Below are positions 1 to 6,510 of a stretch of 8,299 nt of DNA, piece by piece; position 1 is the first letter of the stretch, and every line of letters starts with the position of its first letter. The stretch is from an uncultured Eubacteriales bacterium (GTDB lineage Bacteria > Bacillota > Clostridia > Lachnospirales > Lachnospiraceae). The DNA lies in contig CASFUI010000028.1 in the NCBI GenBank assembly GCA_949297565.1, positions 1 through 8,299 of the forward strand, in the 5' to 3' direction. The notes beneath the pieces are model-generated. The model was not told the DNA's origin and made no database searches. It saw nothing but the letters and a program-made list of their open reading frames with translations. The translations under genes were made by a program, and so were the position numbers.

Positions 1-1322
1 TAAACCAGCTTGCTAAAGGACAGAAACCGGAAGACAATGTGGTTGAGTATGACTTTAATGGAAGTGTTAAGTATGCTGGCTATGCGCTCACATCAGACAA
101 TATGATTGTTGCCATATCAGCAGACAAGCAGGATGTTATGCAGCCTATTAACACTATGATTTGGCAGATGATATTATTGTCAGTTCCTATACTGATTGTA
201 TGTGTGGCTCTTGGATATATAGTAAGCAGGTTTATCTGCAATCCGATTAAGCTGATTACAGCTATTATCGGAAATACGGCACAGCTTGATTTCAGGCAGA
301 ATGAAAAAGAAGAAAAGCTTTGCACAAGAAAAGATGAGACCGGAGTTATGGCGCGTGAGGTTCGCATTATGCTCAACAATTTAAAGAGTATGGTGAACCA
401 GATTGACGAGGCGAGCAGACAGATTAAGGGAAATGTTGACAGCCTTCAGGATGTTGTAGATACGGTCAATAGTATGTGCTCTGATAACTCTGCTACCAGC
501 CAGCAGCTTGCGGCAGGTATGGAGGAGACCTCGGCTACGACTATACATATCAATGAAAATGTCGGCAATATGAAAGAGGGAGCTGACGCCATCAATTCTT
601 TGGCTGAGCAGGGAGCGAGCACCTCTCAGGAGGTAATGCAGCGTGCCAGAAGTCTGCGCGACAAGACTGTTCAGGCGAGTGCAAGAACTATGGAAATGTA
701 TAACAGCGTCAAGGTTAAAGCTGATCAGGCTATTGAGGGCTCGAGAGCAGTTGAACAGATTAATGCTCTTACAGGTACTATCATGGAGATTTCATCACAG
801 ACAAGCCTTTTGGCTTTAAATGCCAGCATTGAGGCTGCCAGAGCAGGTGAGGCAGGAAAAGGTTTTGCAGTTGTTGCCTCTGAAATAGGAAGCCTGGCCG
901 ATCAGACGTCAAGCGCTATTGCTGATATAAGTGAGATTGTTAAGGCGGTAAACGAAGCGGTTGCCAATATGGCAGACTGTCTTAAGGAGACTACAACATT
1001 CCTTGAAACTACAGTGCTTAGTGATTACAAGGAATTTGAGCAGGTGGGAGACCAGTATCAGGTGGATGCCGATACATTTAAATCCAGCATGAACGGCGTA
1101 AAGGATTCCATGCTGCAGCTCTCTGAAGCTATTGAGGCTATTGCTCAGGCAATCAGCGGAATTAACGATACAATCGGCGAATCTGCAATCGGTGTTTCTG
1201 ATATAGCGGAAAAGACCAGCAACATGGCGGAAAAGACCGGAGATACACACAAGATAGTTTCAGAATGCTACGAGTGTGCTGAAAACTTAAGAGAGATTGT
1301 AAAAAAATTCGTTCTTTCATAA
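1..1322 (+). CDS. Methyl-accepting chemotaxis protein, C-terminal part (5' truncated by window)
   Basis: This is a transmembrane chemoreceptor that would signal through CheA/CheW to the flagellar motor. The frame is open from base 3 to the left edge, so the gene starts outside the window; the GTG at 39 is internal, not the start. In order it shows the end of an extracellular sensor domain (probably Cache-like, not certain), one membrane helix (about 162-230, containing [18 protein letters not shown]), a HAMP linker (about 231-400), and a long cytoplasmic methyl-accepting coiled coil. The hairpin tip at 798-851 has the family hallmark [15 protein letters not shown] followed by [11 protein letters not shown]. 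Two tip positions depart from the usual text: QTS instead of QTN, and EIGSLA instead of EIRxLA. There is no C-terminal CheR-tethering pentapeptide. The ligand cannot be read from what remains. No terminator with a T-run follows; the inverted-repeat element downstream may act as a 3' structure. Confidence 0.95.
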   Translation, partial: NQLAKGQKPEDNVVEYDFNGSVKYAGYALTSDNMIVAISADKQDVMQPINTMIWQMILLSVPILIVCVALGYIVSRFICNPIKLITAIIGNTAQLDFRQNEKEEKLCTRKDETGVMAREVRIMLNNLKSMVNQIDEASRQIKGNVDSLQDVVDTVNSMCSDNSATSQQLAAGMEETSATTIHINENVGNMKEGADAINSLAEQGASTSQEVMQRARSLRDKTVQASARTMEMYNSVKVKADQAIEGSRAVEQINALTGTIMEISSQTSLLALNASIEAARAGEAGKGFAVVASEIGSLADQTSSAIADISEIVKAVNEAVANMADCLKETTTFLETTVLSDYKEFEQVGDQYQVDADTFKSSMNGVKDSMLQLSEAIEAIAQAISGINDTIGESAIGVSDIAEKTSNMAEKTGDTHKIVSECYECAENLREIVKKFVLS

Positions 1323-1344
1323 AAATCAAAAAAACGAAATATAA

Positions 1345-1458
1345 ATTTGTATCAGTTCAGCCCGCGCCATTTGCAAAGGCGCGCCAGAGGCGCATTCTCG
1401 CTGCTTCGCAGCTGACTTTGCTTATTGTCATACAGCTTATGGCTGAACTGTTACAAAT
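1345..1458. repeat. MITE-like structured inverted-repeat element
   Basis: An 18-base arm at 1345-1362 is the reverse complement of 1441-1458 with one mismatch (T1351 opposite T1452). Between the arms lie smaller GC-rich hairpins: CGCGCC (1363-1368) with GGCGCG (1378-1383), whose loop contains the palindrome TTTGCAAA; an alternative GCGCC (1381-1385) with GGCGC (1389-1393), which competes with the first; and GCTGC (1400-1404) with GCAGC (1408-1412). There is no ORF inside. The GC-rich, folded body contrasts with the AT-rich spacer around it. This architecture fits a non-autonomous mobile element or dispersed intergenic repeat. I see no convincing target-site duplication, and copy number cannot be judged from one window. 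It could also serve as the 3' end structure of the chemoreceptor transcript. Confidence 0.7.
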
Positions 1459-1463
1459 ATTGC

Positions 1464-1516
1464 AAAAAAAGTTGAAAAAAGTTGTTGACAAATATTAGGC
1501 ATGGTGTTATTATAAT
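1464..1516 (+). promoter_or_regulatory. Strong promoter of the tRNA-Leu gene with A-tract UP-like element
   Basis: A perfect -35 TTGACA lies at 1485-1490. The best-spaced -10 is TATTAT at 1508-1513 (17-base spacer), preceded by TG at 1505-1506 as an extended -10; an overlapping TATAAT at 1511-1516 gives a 20-base spacer. Directly upstream a 10-base unit, AAAAAAGTTG, is repeated in tandem (1465-1474 and 1475-1484), placing two A-tracts one helical turn apart as in UP elements. The expected transcript start is near 1520, leaving a leader of roughly 26-29 bases with a small hairpin (GCTGT 1522-1526 with ACAGC 1531-1535) before the tRNA. Confidence 0.85.
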
Positions 1517-1548
1517 TAAGCGCTGTGGTTACAGCAAACAAAACTTAA

Positions 1549-1633
1549 GCAGTCGTGGCGGAATTGGCATACGCGCTAGACTAAGGATCTAGTCCATATT
1601 GCTTGGGTGCGGGTTCAAGTCCCGCCGACTGCA
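1549..1633 (+). tRNA. tRNA-Leu (anticodon AAG)
   Basis: The sequence folds as a class II tRNA of 85 bases. The acceptor stem is perfect: GCAGTCG (1549-1555) with CGACTGC (1626-1632), and A1633 is the discriminator, as expected for Leu. The anticodon stem CTAGA/TCTAG (1576-1580, 1588-1592) encloses the seven-base loop CTAAGGA, so the anticodon is AAG at 1583-1585, reading CUU and, if A34 becomes inosine, CUC. A 16-base variable arm occupies 1593-1608. The T arm is GCGGG-TTCAAGT-CCCGC (1609-1625). The 3' CCA is not encoded, so it must be added by the nucleotidyltransferase. An intrinsic terminator follows 11 bases later, so this is a single-tRNA transcription unit. Confidence 0.96.
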
Positions 1634-1644
1634 CTGAAGAAAAG

Positions 1645-1679
1645 GCGATAGAGCATGTAGCTTTATCGCTTTTTGTTTT
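1645..1679 (+). terminator. Intrinsic terminator of the tRNA-Leu unit
   Basis: A 10-bp stem with one G-U pair, GCGATAGAGC (1645-1654) and GCTTTATCGC (1660-1669), closes a five-base loop and runs directly into TTTTTGTTTT. This should end the tRNA transcript before thiD. Confidence 0.93.
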
Positions 1680-1718
1680 ATGTAAAAAATATTGCGCAAA
1701 AACGGAGGCATATAAATT

Positions 1719-2516
1719 ATGAAAAAGGTTTTGACTATTGCGGGAAGCGATTGCAGCGGGGGAGCAGGGATACAGGCTGATTTAAAAACAATAACGGCGC
1801 ATAAGCTGTATGGCATGAGCGCGGTGACTTCTCTCACCGCGCAGAACACGACAGGCGTATACGGAATTAGTGATGTATCGGAAGATTTTCTGTCAGACCA
1901 GCTTGAATGTATTTTTTCGGATATATTTCCGAATGCGGTAAAAATTGGAATGGTTTCAAACGCAGGACTTATAAAGGTTATTGCTGAAAAGTTAAAAAAG
2001 TATAATCCGTCAAATATAGTGCTTGACCCCGTTATGGTGTCAACAAGCGGAAGTAAGCTGTTGAGAGACGATGCGCAGCAGGCGCTTTCACGGCTGCTTA
2101 TGCCTCTGGCTGACGTAATTACTCCAAATATACCTGAGGCGGAGGTGCTTACAGGGAAAAAGATTACCGGAAGCTCCGATATGGTTGAGGCAGGAAAATT
2201 AATATATGATAAACTGGATGGAAAAACAGCGGTTTTAATCAAGGGAGGACACGATTTGAATACTGCCAATGACATGCTGTATGTGAATGACAGTCCGGTC
2301 TGGTTTGATGGCGTTCGCATTTACAACGACAATACGCACGGAACGGGCTGCACACTGTCGTCAGCCATAGCGTGCAATCTGGCTGAAGGTCTTGAACTTG
2401 TACAGGCGGTTGGAAAAGCCAAAAAATATATTTCGGGAGCGCTTAATTACGGGCTTAATCTGGGAAAGGGAAGCGGTCCTTTAAACCATGCTTACTGGCT
2501 TAAAATAGATGAGTAA
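1719..2516 (+). CDS. thiD: Hydroxymethylpyrimidine / phosphomethylpyrimidine kinase ThiD
   Basis: A cytoplasmic ribokinase-fold enzyme that phosphorylates HMP and then HMP-P with ATP to give HMP-PP, the pyrimidine half of thiamine. Its 265 residues match the usual length (E. coli about 266). The N-terminal signature TIAGSDCSGGAGIQADLKT (residues 6-24) binds substrate. The Gln in LTAQNTTG (residue 42) is the position that, as I recall, distinguishes true HMP kinases from ThiD-like pyridoxal kinases, which carry Met. Further motifs are KIGM (75-78), LDPVM (102-106), TPNIPEA (135-141), IKGGH (174-178) and the anion-hole/catalytic NTHGTGCTLS (205-214, Cys211). The start has GGAGG ten bases upstream (1704-1708). 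The gene stands alone: no other thi gene is in the window, and the short leader after the tRNA terminator has no room for a TPP riboswitch. I see no clear promoter in it, and no clear terminator after the gene. A pyridoxine-kinase side activity remains possible. Confidence 0.93.
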   Translation: MKKVLTIAGSDCSGGAGIQADLKTITAHKLYGMSAVTSLTAQNTTGVYGISDVSEDFLSDQLECIFSDIFPNAVKIGMVSNAGLIKVIAEKLKKYNPSNIVLDPVMVSTSGSKLLRDDAQQALSRLLMPLADVITPNIPEAEVLTGKKITGSSDMVEAGKLIYDKLDGKTAVLIKGGHDLNTANDMLYVNDSPVWFDGVRIYNDNTHGTGCTLSSAIACNLAEGLELVQAVGKAKKYISGALNYGLNLGKGSGPLNHAYWLKIDE

Positions 2517-2544
2517 AGGCTTTCCTAAGGTGAGGAGTTTAGAC

Positions 2545-2573
2545 TTGATTTAGAGACAAGGGCATGTTATAAT
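2545..2573 (+). promoter_or_regulatory. Promoter of scfA (consensus extended -10)
   Basis: A perfect TATAAT at 2568-2573 is preceded by TG at 2565-2566 (extended -10) and sits exactly 17 bases after a partial -35, TTGATT (2545-2550, 4 of 6 matches). The transcript should start near 2580, giving a leader of about 28 bases that carries the strong AAGGAGG site (2594-2600). It separates the SCIFF locus from thiD and suggests housekeeping-sigma expression at a high basal level. I see no operator-like palindrome over it. Confidence 0.85.
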
Positions 2574-2607
2574 TACCGATAGTTTAAAAACAGAAGGAGG
2601 AATTGTC

Positions 2608-2754
2608 GTGAAGCATATTAAGACAATCAGCAATCGCGTATTAAAGGATACTATGAAGCATGGCGGCTGCGGCGAATGCCAGACATCATGTCAGTCAGCG
2701 TGTAAGACATCTTGTACAGTAGGCAACCAGAGCTGTGAGAATAAGAATAACTAA
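2608..2754 (+). CDS. scfA: SCIFF ranthipeptide precursor (six cysteines in forty-five residues)
   Basis: A 48-residue RiPP precursor. It starts with GTG seven bases after a strong AAGGAGG (2594-2600); no alternative in-frame start fits better. The leader MKHIKTISNRVLKDTMKH (1-18) is followed by GG (19-20) and a core with six Cys at 21, 24, 28, 32, 36 and 43, spaced C-x2-C-x3-C-x3-C-x3-C-x6-C. The core text GGCGECQTSC and CKTSCTVGNQSCEN is the family consensus as I know it. SCIFF peptides are modified by the adjacent radical SAM enzyme to give Cys-derived thioethers. In the characterised homologues (CteA, Tte1186a) a Cys32-Thr37 bridge was reported, and the same residues with the same numbering are present here. 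Such non-alpha thioether products are now called ranthipeptides. How the peptide is cleaved and exported cannot be seen here; the GG could be a cleavage site, but no C39 peptidase is nearby. Confidence 0.96.
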   Translation: MKHIKTISNRVLKDTMKHGGCGECQTSCQSACKTSCTVGNQSCENKNN

Positions 2755-2791
2755 TTAAACAATTTATTTACAGAACATTAATTGGAGAAAA

Positions 2792-2828
2792 GAGAGCGTG
2801 TTAAGCATTTTCGACACGCTCTTCTTTC
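2792..2828 (+). terminator. Hairpin after scfA, probable partial terminator/attenuator
   Basis: A 9-bp perfect stem, AGAGCGTGT (2793-2801) with ACACGCTCT (2814-2822), extended by a G-U pair (2792 with 2823), encloses a 12-base loop and is followed by a short pyrimidine tract, TCTTTC (2822-2827), rather than a full T-run. I read it as a leaky terminator and 3' stabiliser that keeps scfA mRNA in excess over scfB. It could also be a processing site. Confidence 0.7.
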
Positions 2829-2850
2829 ACGTAGGAGACATGCTTACGTG
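2828..2850 (+). promoter_or_regulatory. Second hairpin just upstream of the scfB ribosome binding site
   Basis: CACGTAGG (2828-2835) pairs with CTTACGTG (2843-2850) over 8 bp including one G-U, with a seven-base loop. It has no T-run, so it is not a terminator. It traps a decoy AGGAG (2833-2837) and ends five bases before the real GGAG (2856-2859) of scfB. It may set scfB translation or mRNA stability. This role is inferred from position only. Confidence 0.5.
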
Positions 2851-2864
2851 GGAACGGAGATTAC

Positions 2865-4223
2865 ATGGTACATCAGTATAAGAATAACGGATATAATATT
2901 GTTCTTGATGTAAACAGCGGAGCTGTTCATGTCGTGGATGATATGGTATATGATATTATTGCTAAGTATGAGGAGTGTTCACTGGATGAAATTATAGAGG
3001 CTCTCGAAGAAAAATATCCGGAAAGCGATGTCCGTGAGGCTTATCACGAAATTGAGCAGTTGAAGGAACATGGACAGCTTTTCACAGAGGATATTTATGA
3101 GCCGTACATAGATTCGTTTAAGGACAGACCAACCGTGGTAAAGGCTTTGTGCCTGCACATAGCGCATGACTGCAATCTTGCATGTAAGTACTGCTTTGCC
3201 GAGGAGGGCGAGTATCACGGGAGACGCGCGCTGATGAGCTTTGAGGTTGGAAAAAAGGCGCTTGATTTTCTTGTGGCGAATTCCGGGGCAAGAAAAAATC
3301 TTGAGGTTGATTTTTTTGGCGGCGAGCCGACTATGAATTTTGAGGTTGTTAAGCAGCTTGTGGAATACGGCAGAAGCCTTGAAGAAAAACATAATAAAAA
3401 ATTTCGTTTTACACTCACAACCAACGGTATTTTGCTGAATGATGAAATTCTGGAATTTGCCAATAAAGAGATGGGAAATATCGTTCTGAGCATTGACGGC
3501 CGCAAGGAAGTAAACGACAGGATGAGGCCGACGAGAAACGGACACAAGAGTTCTTACGATATAATTATGCCAAAGTTTAAAAAAGTGGCTGAGAGCAGAA
3601 ATCAGAACAATTACTACGTGAGGGGAACATTTACACACTATAATCTTGATTTTGCGAATGACGTTCTGCATCTGGCGGACGAGGGGTTTGAGCAGATTTC
3701 GGTTGAGCCGGTTGTCGCGCAGCCGACTGACGATTATGCAATCCGTGAGGAGGATGTAGCAATCATATGTGAGCAGTATGACAAGCTGGCAAAGGAACTG
3801 GTGAAGCGCAAAAAAGCCGGAAACGGATTTAATTTCTTTCATTTCATGATTGACTTAGACGGGGGGCCATGTGTGGCGAAGCGTCTTTCAGGATGCGGCT
3901 CGGGCTGTGAATATCTGGCGGTAACTCCGTGGGGTGATTTTTACCCGTGTCATCAGTTTGTAGGAAATGAAGAATTTCTTATGGGGAATGTTGACGAAGG
4001 TATCACAAGGACGGATATTCGTGATATGTTTAAAAACAGCAATGTATATTCTAAGGAAAAATGTAAGAACTGTTTTGCGAAGTTTTACTGCAGCGGCGGT
4101 TGTGCAGCGAATTCTTATAATTTCCACGGAAATATAAATGACGCGTATGACATCGGCTGTGATTTGCAGAGAAAAAGGATTGAGTGCGCGATTATGATTA
4201 AGGCTGCACTGGCAGAAAATTAA
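2865..4223 (+). CDS. scfB: SCIFF radical SAM/SPASM maturase (thioether-forming)
   Basis: A cytoplasmic iron-sulfur enzyme that cleaves S-adenosylmethionine to a 5'-deoxyadenosyl radical and installs Cys thioether crosslinks in ScfA. Its 452 residues match the CteB family. Residues 1-85 (MVHQYKNNGYNIVLDVNSGA onward) form the PqqD-like RRE domain that binds the leader. The radical SAM core begins near 93 with C103-NLA-C107-KY-C110 holding the SAM cluster, followed by GGEPT (152-156) and TTNG (185-188). The C-terminal SPASM region carries further cysteines at 336, 344, 348, 362, 400, 403, 409, 413, 432 and 441, enough for two auxiliary 4Fe-4S clusters; CKNC and CSGGC are the recognisable pieces. 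The start has GGAG (2856-2859) five bases upstream, weaker than that of scfA, as suits a catalyst made in smaller amounts than its substrate. It lies 110 bases after scfA, across two hairpins, and 25 bases before secDF. Identification is very secure. Confidence 0.97.
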   Translation: MVHQYKNNGYNIVLDVNSGAVHVVDDMVYDIIAKYEECSLDEIIEALEEKYPESDVREAYHEIEQLKEHGQLFTEDIYEPYIDSFKDRPTVVKALCLHIAHDCNLACKYCFAEEGEYHGRRALMSFEVGKKALDFLVANSGARKNLEVDFFGGEPTMNFEVVKQLVEYGRSLEEKHNKKFRFTLTTNGILLNDEILEFANKEMGNIVLSIDGRKEVNDRMRPTRNGHKSSYDIIMPKFKKVAESRNQNNYYVRGTFTHYNLDFANDVLHLADEGFEQISVEPVVAQPTDDYAIREEDVAIICEQYDKLAKELVKRKKAGNGFNFFHFMIDLDGGPCVAKRLSGCGSGCEYLAVTPWGDFYPCHQFVGNEEFLMGNVDEGITRTDIRDMFKNSNVYSKEKCKNCFAKFYCSGGCAANSYNFHGNINDAYDIGCDLQRKRIECAIMIKAALAEN

Positions 4224-4248
4224 GGACGAAGGGAGTTTTACTAAAACA

Positions 4249-6480
4249 ATGAAGTACAGCAAAGCTAAAAAAATAGTATATTCGGTCATTATACTTGCAA
4301 TGCTGATTGGCTTTACACTTATTGCCATATTCGGTATAGATAATAACGGCTCTGGAAGCGCAAGAGATATTGATCTGGGGCTTGACCTTGCAGGCGGTGT
4401 AAGTATTACTTACGAGATACAGGAGGATAACCCTAGCAGTCAGGATATTAAGGATACTATCGCAAAGCTTGAAAAGCGAGTTGAGGGTAAGAGTACAGAG
4501 TCACAGGTATATCCTGCGGGTGATAAGAGAATTACGGTTGAGATTCCGGGTGTTACGGATGCAAATGCAATTCTTGAGGAACTGGGAACACCGGGATCAC
4601 TCGAGTTTCTTGACAGTACAGGCTATCAGGCATGGTCAAAGGGAGAGGATTACACACCGCTGCTGACAGGATCTGATGTACAGGGGGCTCAGGCATACAC
4701 AGATACAAGCTCATCTACCACAACATCCTTTGGTGTGCAGCTCACGTTTACGGATGAGGGAGCTAAAAAATTTGAACAGGCCACAAAGGATAATCTTGGA
4801 AGCGTTATATATATTGTATATGACGGACAGGTGATAAGCTATCCTACGGTTGAGTCAGTAATTTCAGGAGGAACGGCTTCTATCACTAACATGGAATCTT
4901 TTGAGGCAGCCGATAATCTTGCTGTATATATCAGAATAGGCTCAATTCCTCTCACACTCAATGAGGTAAGCTCAAACGTGGTAGCTGCACAGCTTGGACA
5001 TAATGCTATTCAGACAAGCTTTTTTGCTGCCGCAGTAGGTCTTATTGTTCTGTGTATATTTATGATTGTATCTTACAGAATGCCGGGTGTGGTAGCGACA
5101 CTCGCGTTGTGGATATACACATCTCTTGTGCTTATTCTTGTAAGTGTATATGACATAACGCTTACACTTCCGGGTCTTGCCGGAATTATTCTCGGTATAG
5201 GAATGGCGGTAGACGCGAATGTTGTAATTTATTCGCGTATCAGAGAAGAAATAGGCGCTGGACGAAGTGTTGAATCGTCTATCCAGGCGGGATACGAGAA
5301 GGCTACATCAGCAATCATGGACGGAAATATCACGACGCTGATTGCGGCGGCTGTACTATATATTTTTGGCACAGGTCCTATTAAGGGCTTTGCCATGACG
5401 CTTGCGCTTGGTATTGTTGTTTCAATGTTCACGGCCCTTGTCATAACAAGAGTTATCATGAAGCTTTTTTACAACTTCGGAATTACAGACCCGAAGTGGT
5501 ACGGAAAAACAGTTCATGTCAGAAAGGTTAATTTCTTAGGAATAAGAAAGTGGTGTTTTATCGGCTCTGCAATCGTAATTATTGCCGGTTTTGTGGGAAT
5601 GTTCGCTTTCAATGCCGCAGGTAAGAGAGCGCTCAATTACAGTCTTGAGTTTGTCGGCGGTACAACTACAACTTATACATTCCAGCAGGAGTATTCACAG
5701 GAGCAGATTGAGAATGAAATTATTCCTGTAATCCGTGAGGCGGCAGGTATAACGGAAGTTCAGCAGCAGAAGGTTAAGGACAGCACAAAGGTTACATTTA
5801 AGACTACCGACCTCTCTCTCGAGCAGAGACAAGCCGCTGAAGAAGCTGTAACAGCAAAGTTCCCTATTGAAGAGGGCTCTATTGTAGAATCTGATACAAT
5901 CGGCTCATCTGTAAGCGCTACAATGAAGCAGAGCGCGGTTATTTCGGTGGTTATTGCCACACTTTGCATGCTGCTTTATATATTCATAAGATTCAGGGAT
6001 ATCAAATTTGCCCTTGCTGCTGTAATAGCGCTTGTGCATGATGTTCTCGTAGTTCTTACGTTCTATGCACTGGCAAGAATTTCAGTGGGAACAACATTTA
6101 TTGCGTGTATGCTTACGATAGTAGGATACTCAATCAACAGTACAATTATTATATTTGACAGAATAAGGGAGCTTTTAAAGACTTCTACAAAGAAGACGAA
6201 TATTGCGGACCTTGTAAATGCTGCTATCGGAAATACATTTACCAGAACATTTAATTCTTCACTCACAACATTTATTATGCTGCTCTCACTCTTTATATTC
6301 GGAGTGACATCAGTAAGAGAGTTTGCACTTCCTCTTATGGTTGGCGTTGTTGCCGGAGCGTATTCATCAGTGTGCATTACAAGTGCGCTGTGGTATGTTT
6401 TTGGCGGCAGGAAGAAAGGCATTCAGGAAGCGGAGACAAAGAAGAAGCCTTCCGTTGCAGAAGACGGAGCTCAGCTTTAA
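4249..6480 (+). CDS. secDF: Fused protein translocase subunit SecDF
   Basis: An accessory membrane motor of the Sec translocon that uses the proton (or sodium) gradient to pull exported proteins outward. Its 743 residues match fused SecDF (B. subtilis about 737). The SecD half has TM1 (about 8-30), the motif LGLDLAGG (43-50), a large extracytoplasmic P1 domain, then five helices (about 254-405), including GIGMAVDANVVIYSRIREE with Asp322. The SecF half starts near 430 with TM7 (433-454), the motif EFVGGT (467-472), the P4 domain, then five helices (about 560-718). In TM10 the motif reads GYSINSTIIIFDRIRE (626-641): Ser631 stands where most SecF proteins have the membrane Asp. TRTFNSSLTT (665-674) keeps the usual Arg666. 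A charged tail ends the protein. The putative ribosome site AAGGGAG (4229-4235) lies 13 bases from ATG, unusually far. It is 25 bases after scfB, probably the same transcript, and ends before an intrinsic terminator. Confidence 0.97.
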   Translation: MKYSKAKKIVYSVIILAMLIGFTLIAIFGIDNNGSGSARDIDLGLDLAGGVSITYEIQEDNPSSQDIKDTIAKLEKRVEGKSTESQVYPAGDKRITVEIPGVTDANAILEELGTPGSLEFLDSTGYQAWSKGEDYTPLLTGSDVQGAQAYTDTSSSTTTSFGVQLTFTDEGAKKFEQATKDNLGSVIYIVYDGQVISYPTVESVISGGTASITNMESFEAADNLAVYIRIGSIPLTLNEVSSNVVAAQLGHNAIQTSFFAAAVGLIVLCIFMIVSYRMPGVVATLALWIYTSLVLILVSVYDITLTLPGLAGIILGIGMAVDANVVIYSRIREEIGAGRSVESSIQAGYEKATSAIMDGNITTLIAAAVLYIFGTGPIKGFAMTLALGIVVSMFTALVITRVIMKLFYNFGITDPKWYGKTVHVRKVNFLGIRKWCFIGSAIVIIAGFVGMFAFNAAGKRALNYSLEFVGGTTTTYTFQQEYSQEQIENEIIPVIREAAGITEVQQQKVKDSTKVTFKTTDLSLEQRQAAEEAVTAKFPIEEGSIVESDTIGSSVSATMKQSAVISVVIATLCMLLYIFIRFRDIKFALAAVIALVHDVLVVLTFYALARISVGTTFIACMLTIVGYSINSTIIIFDRIRELLKTSTKKTNIADLVNAAIGNTFTRTFNSSLTTFIMLLSLFIFGVTSVREFALPLMVGVVAGAYSSVCITSALWYVFGGRKKGIQEAETKKKPSVAEDGAQL

Positions 6481-6510
6481 AAGCGTCATTGTTTTAATCA
6501 TGGTTATTGG

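Noticed and set aside
39..41. GTG as the chemoreceptor start codon
   Set aside because: The frame is open upstream to the window edge, there is no ribosome binding site, and the sensor domain would be nearly absent. It is an internal Val codon.
1634..1718. TPP riboswitch upstream of thiD
   Set aside because: Only about 40 bases lie between the tRNA terminator and the start codon, and no THI-box sequence is visible.
1589..2320. Reverse-strand ORF of 243 codons overlapping thiD and the tRNA
   Set aside because: Its C-terminus (SRRDLNPHPSN) is the antisense of the tRNA-Leu, a common false-gene artefact, and the rest lies inside the well-supported thiD.
2517..2544. Possible terminator after thiD
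   Set aside because: The stretch has only short, imperfect complementarity and no T-run, so I cannot support a terminator there.
2979..3842. Long reverse-strand ORF (287 codons) opposite scfB
   Set aside because: It is fully antisense to a secure radical SAM gene, has no ribosome binding site or domain pattern, and is basic and Cys/Leu-rich in the way shadow frames are.
4469..4666. Small + strand ORF (65 codons) inside secDF in another frame
   Set aside because: It lies wholly within the P1 domain coding region of secDF, is Arg-rich in the manner of an off-frame translation, and has no ribosome binding site.
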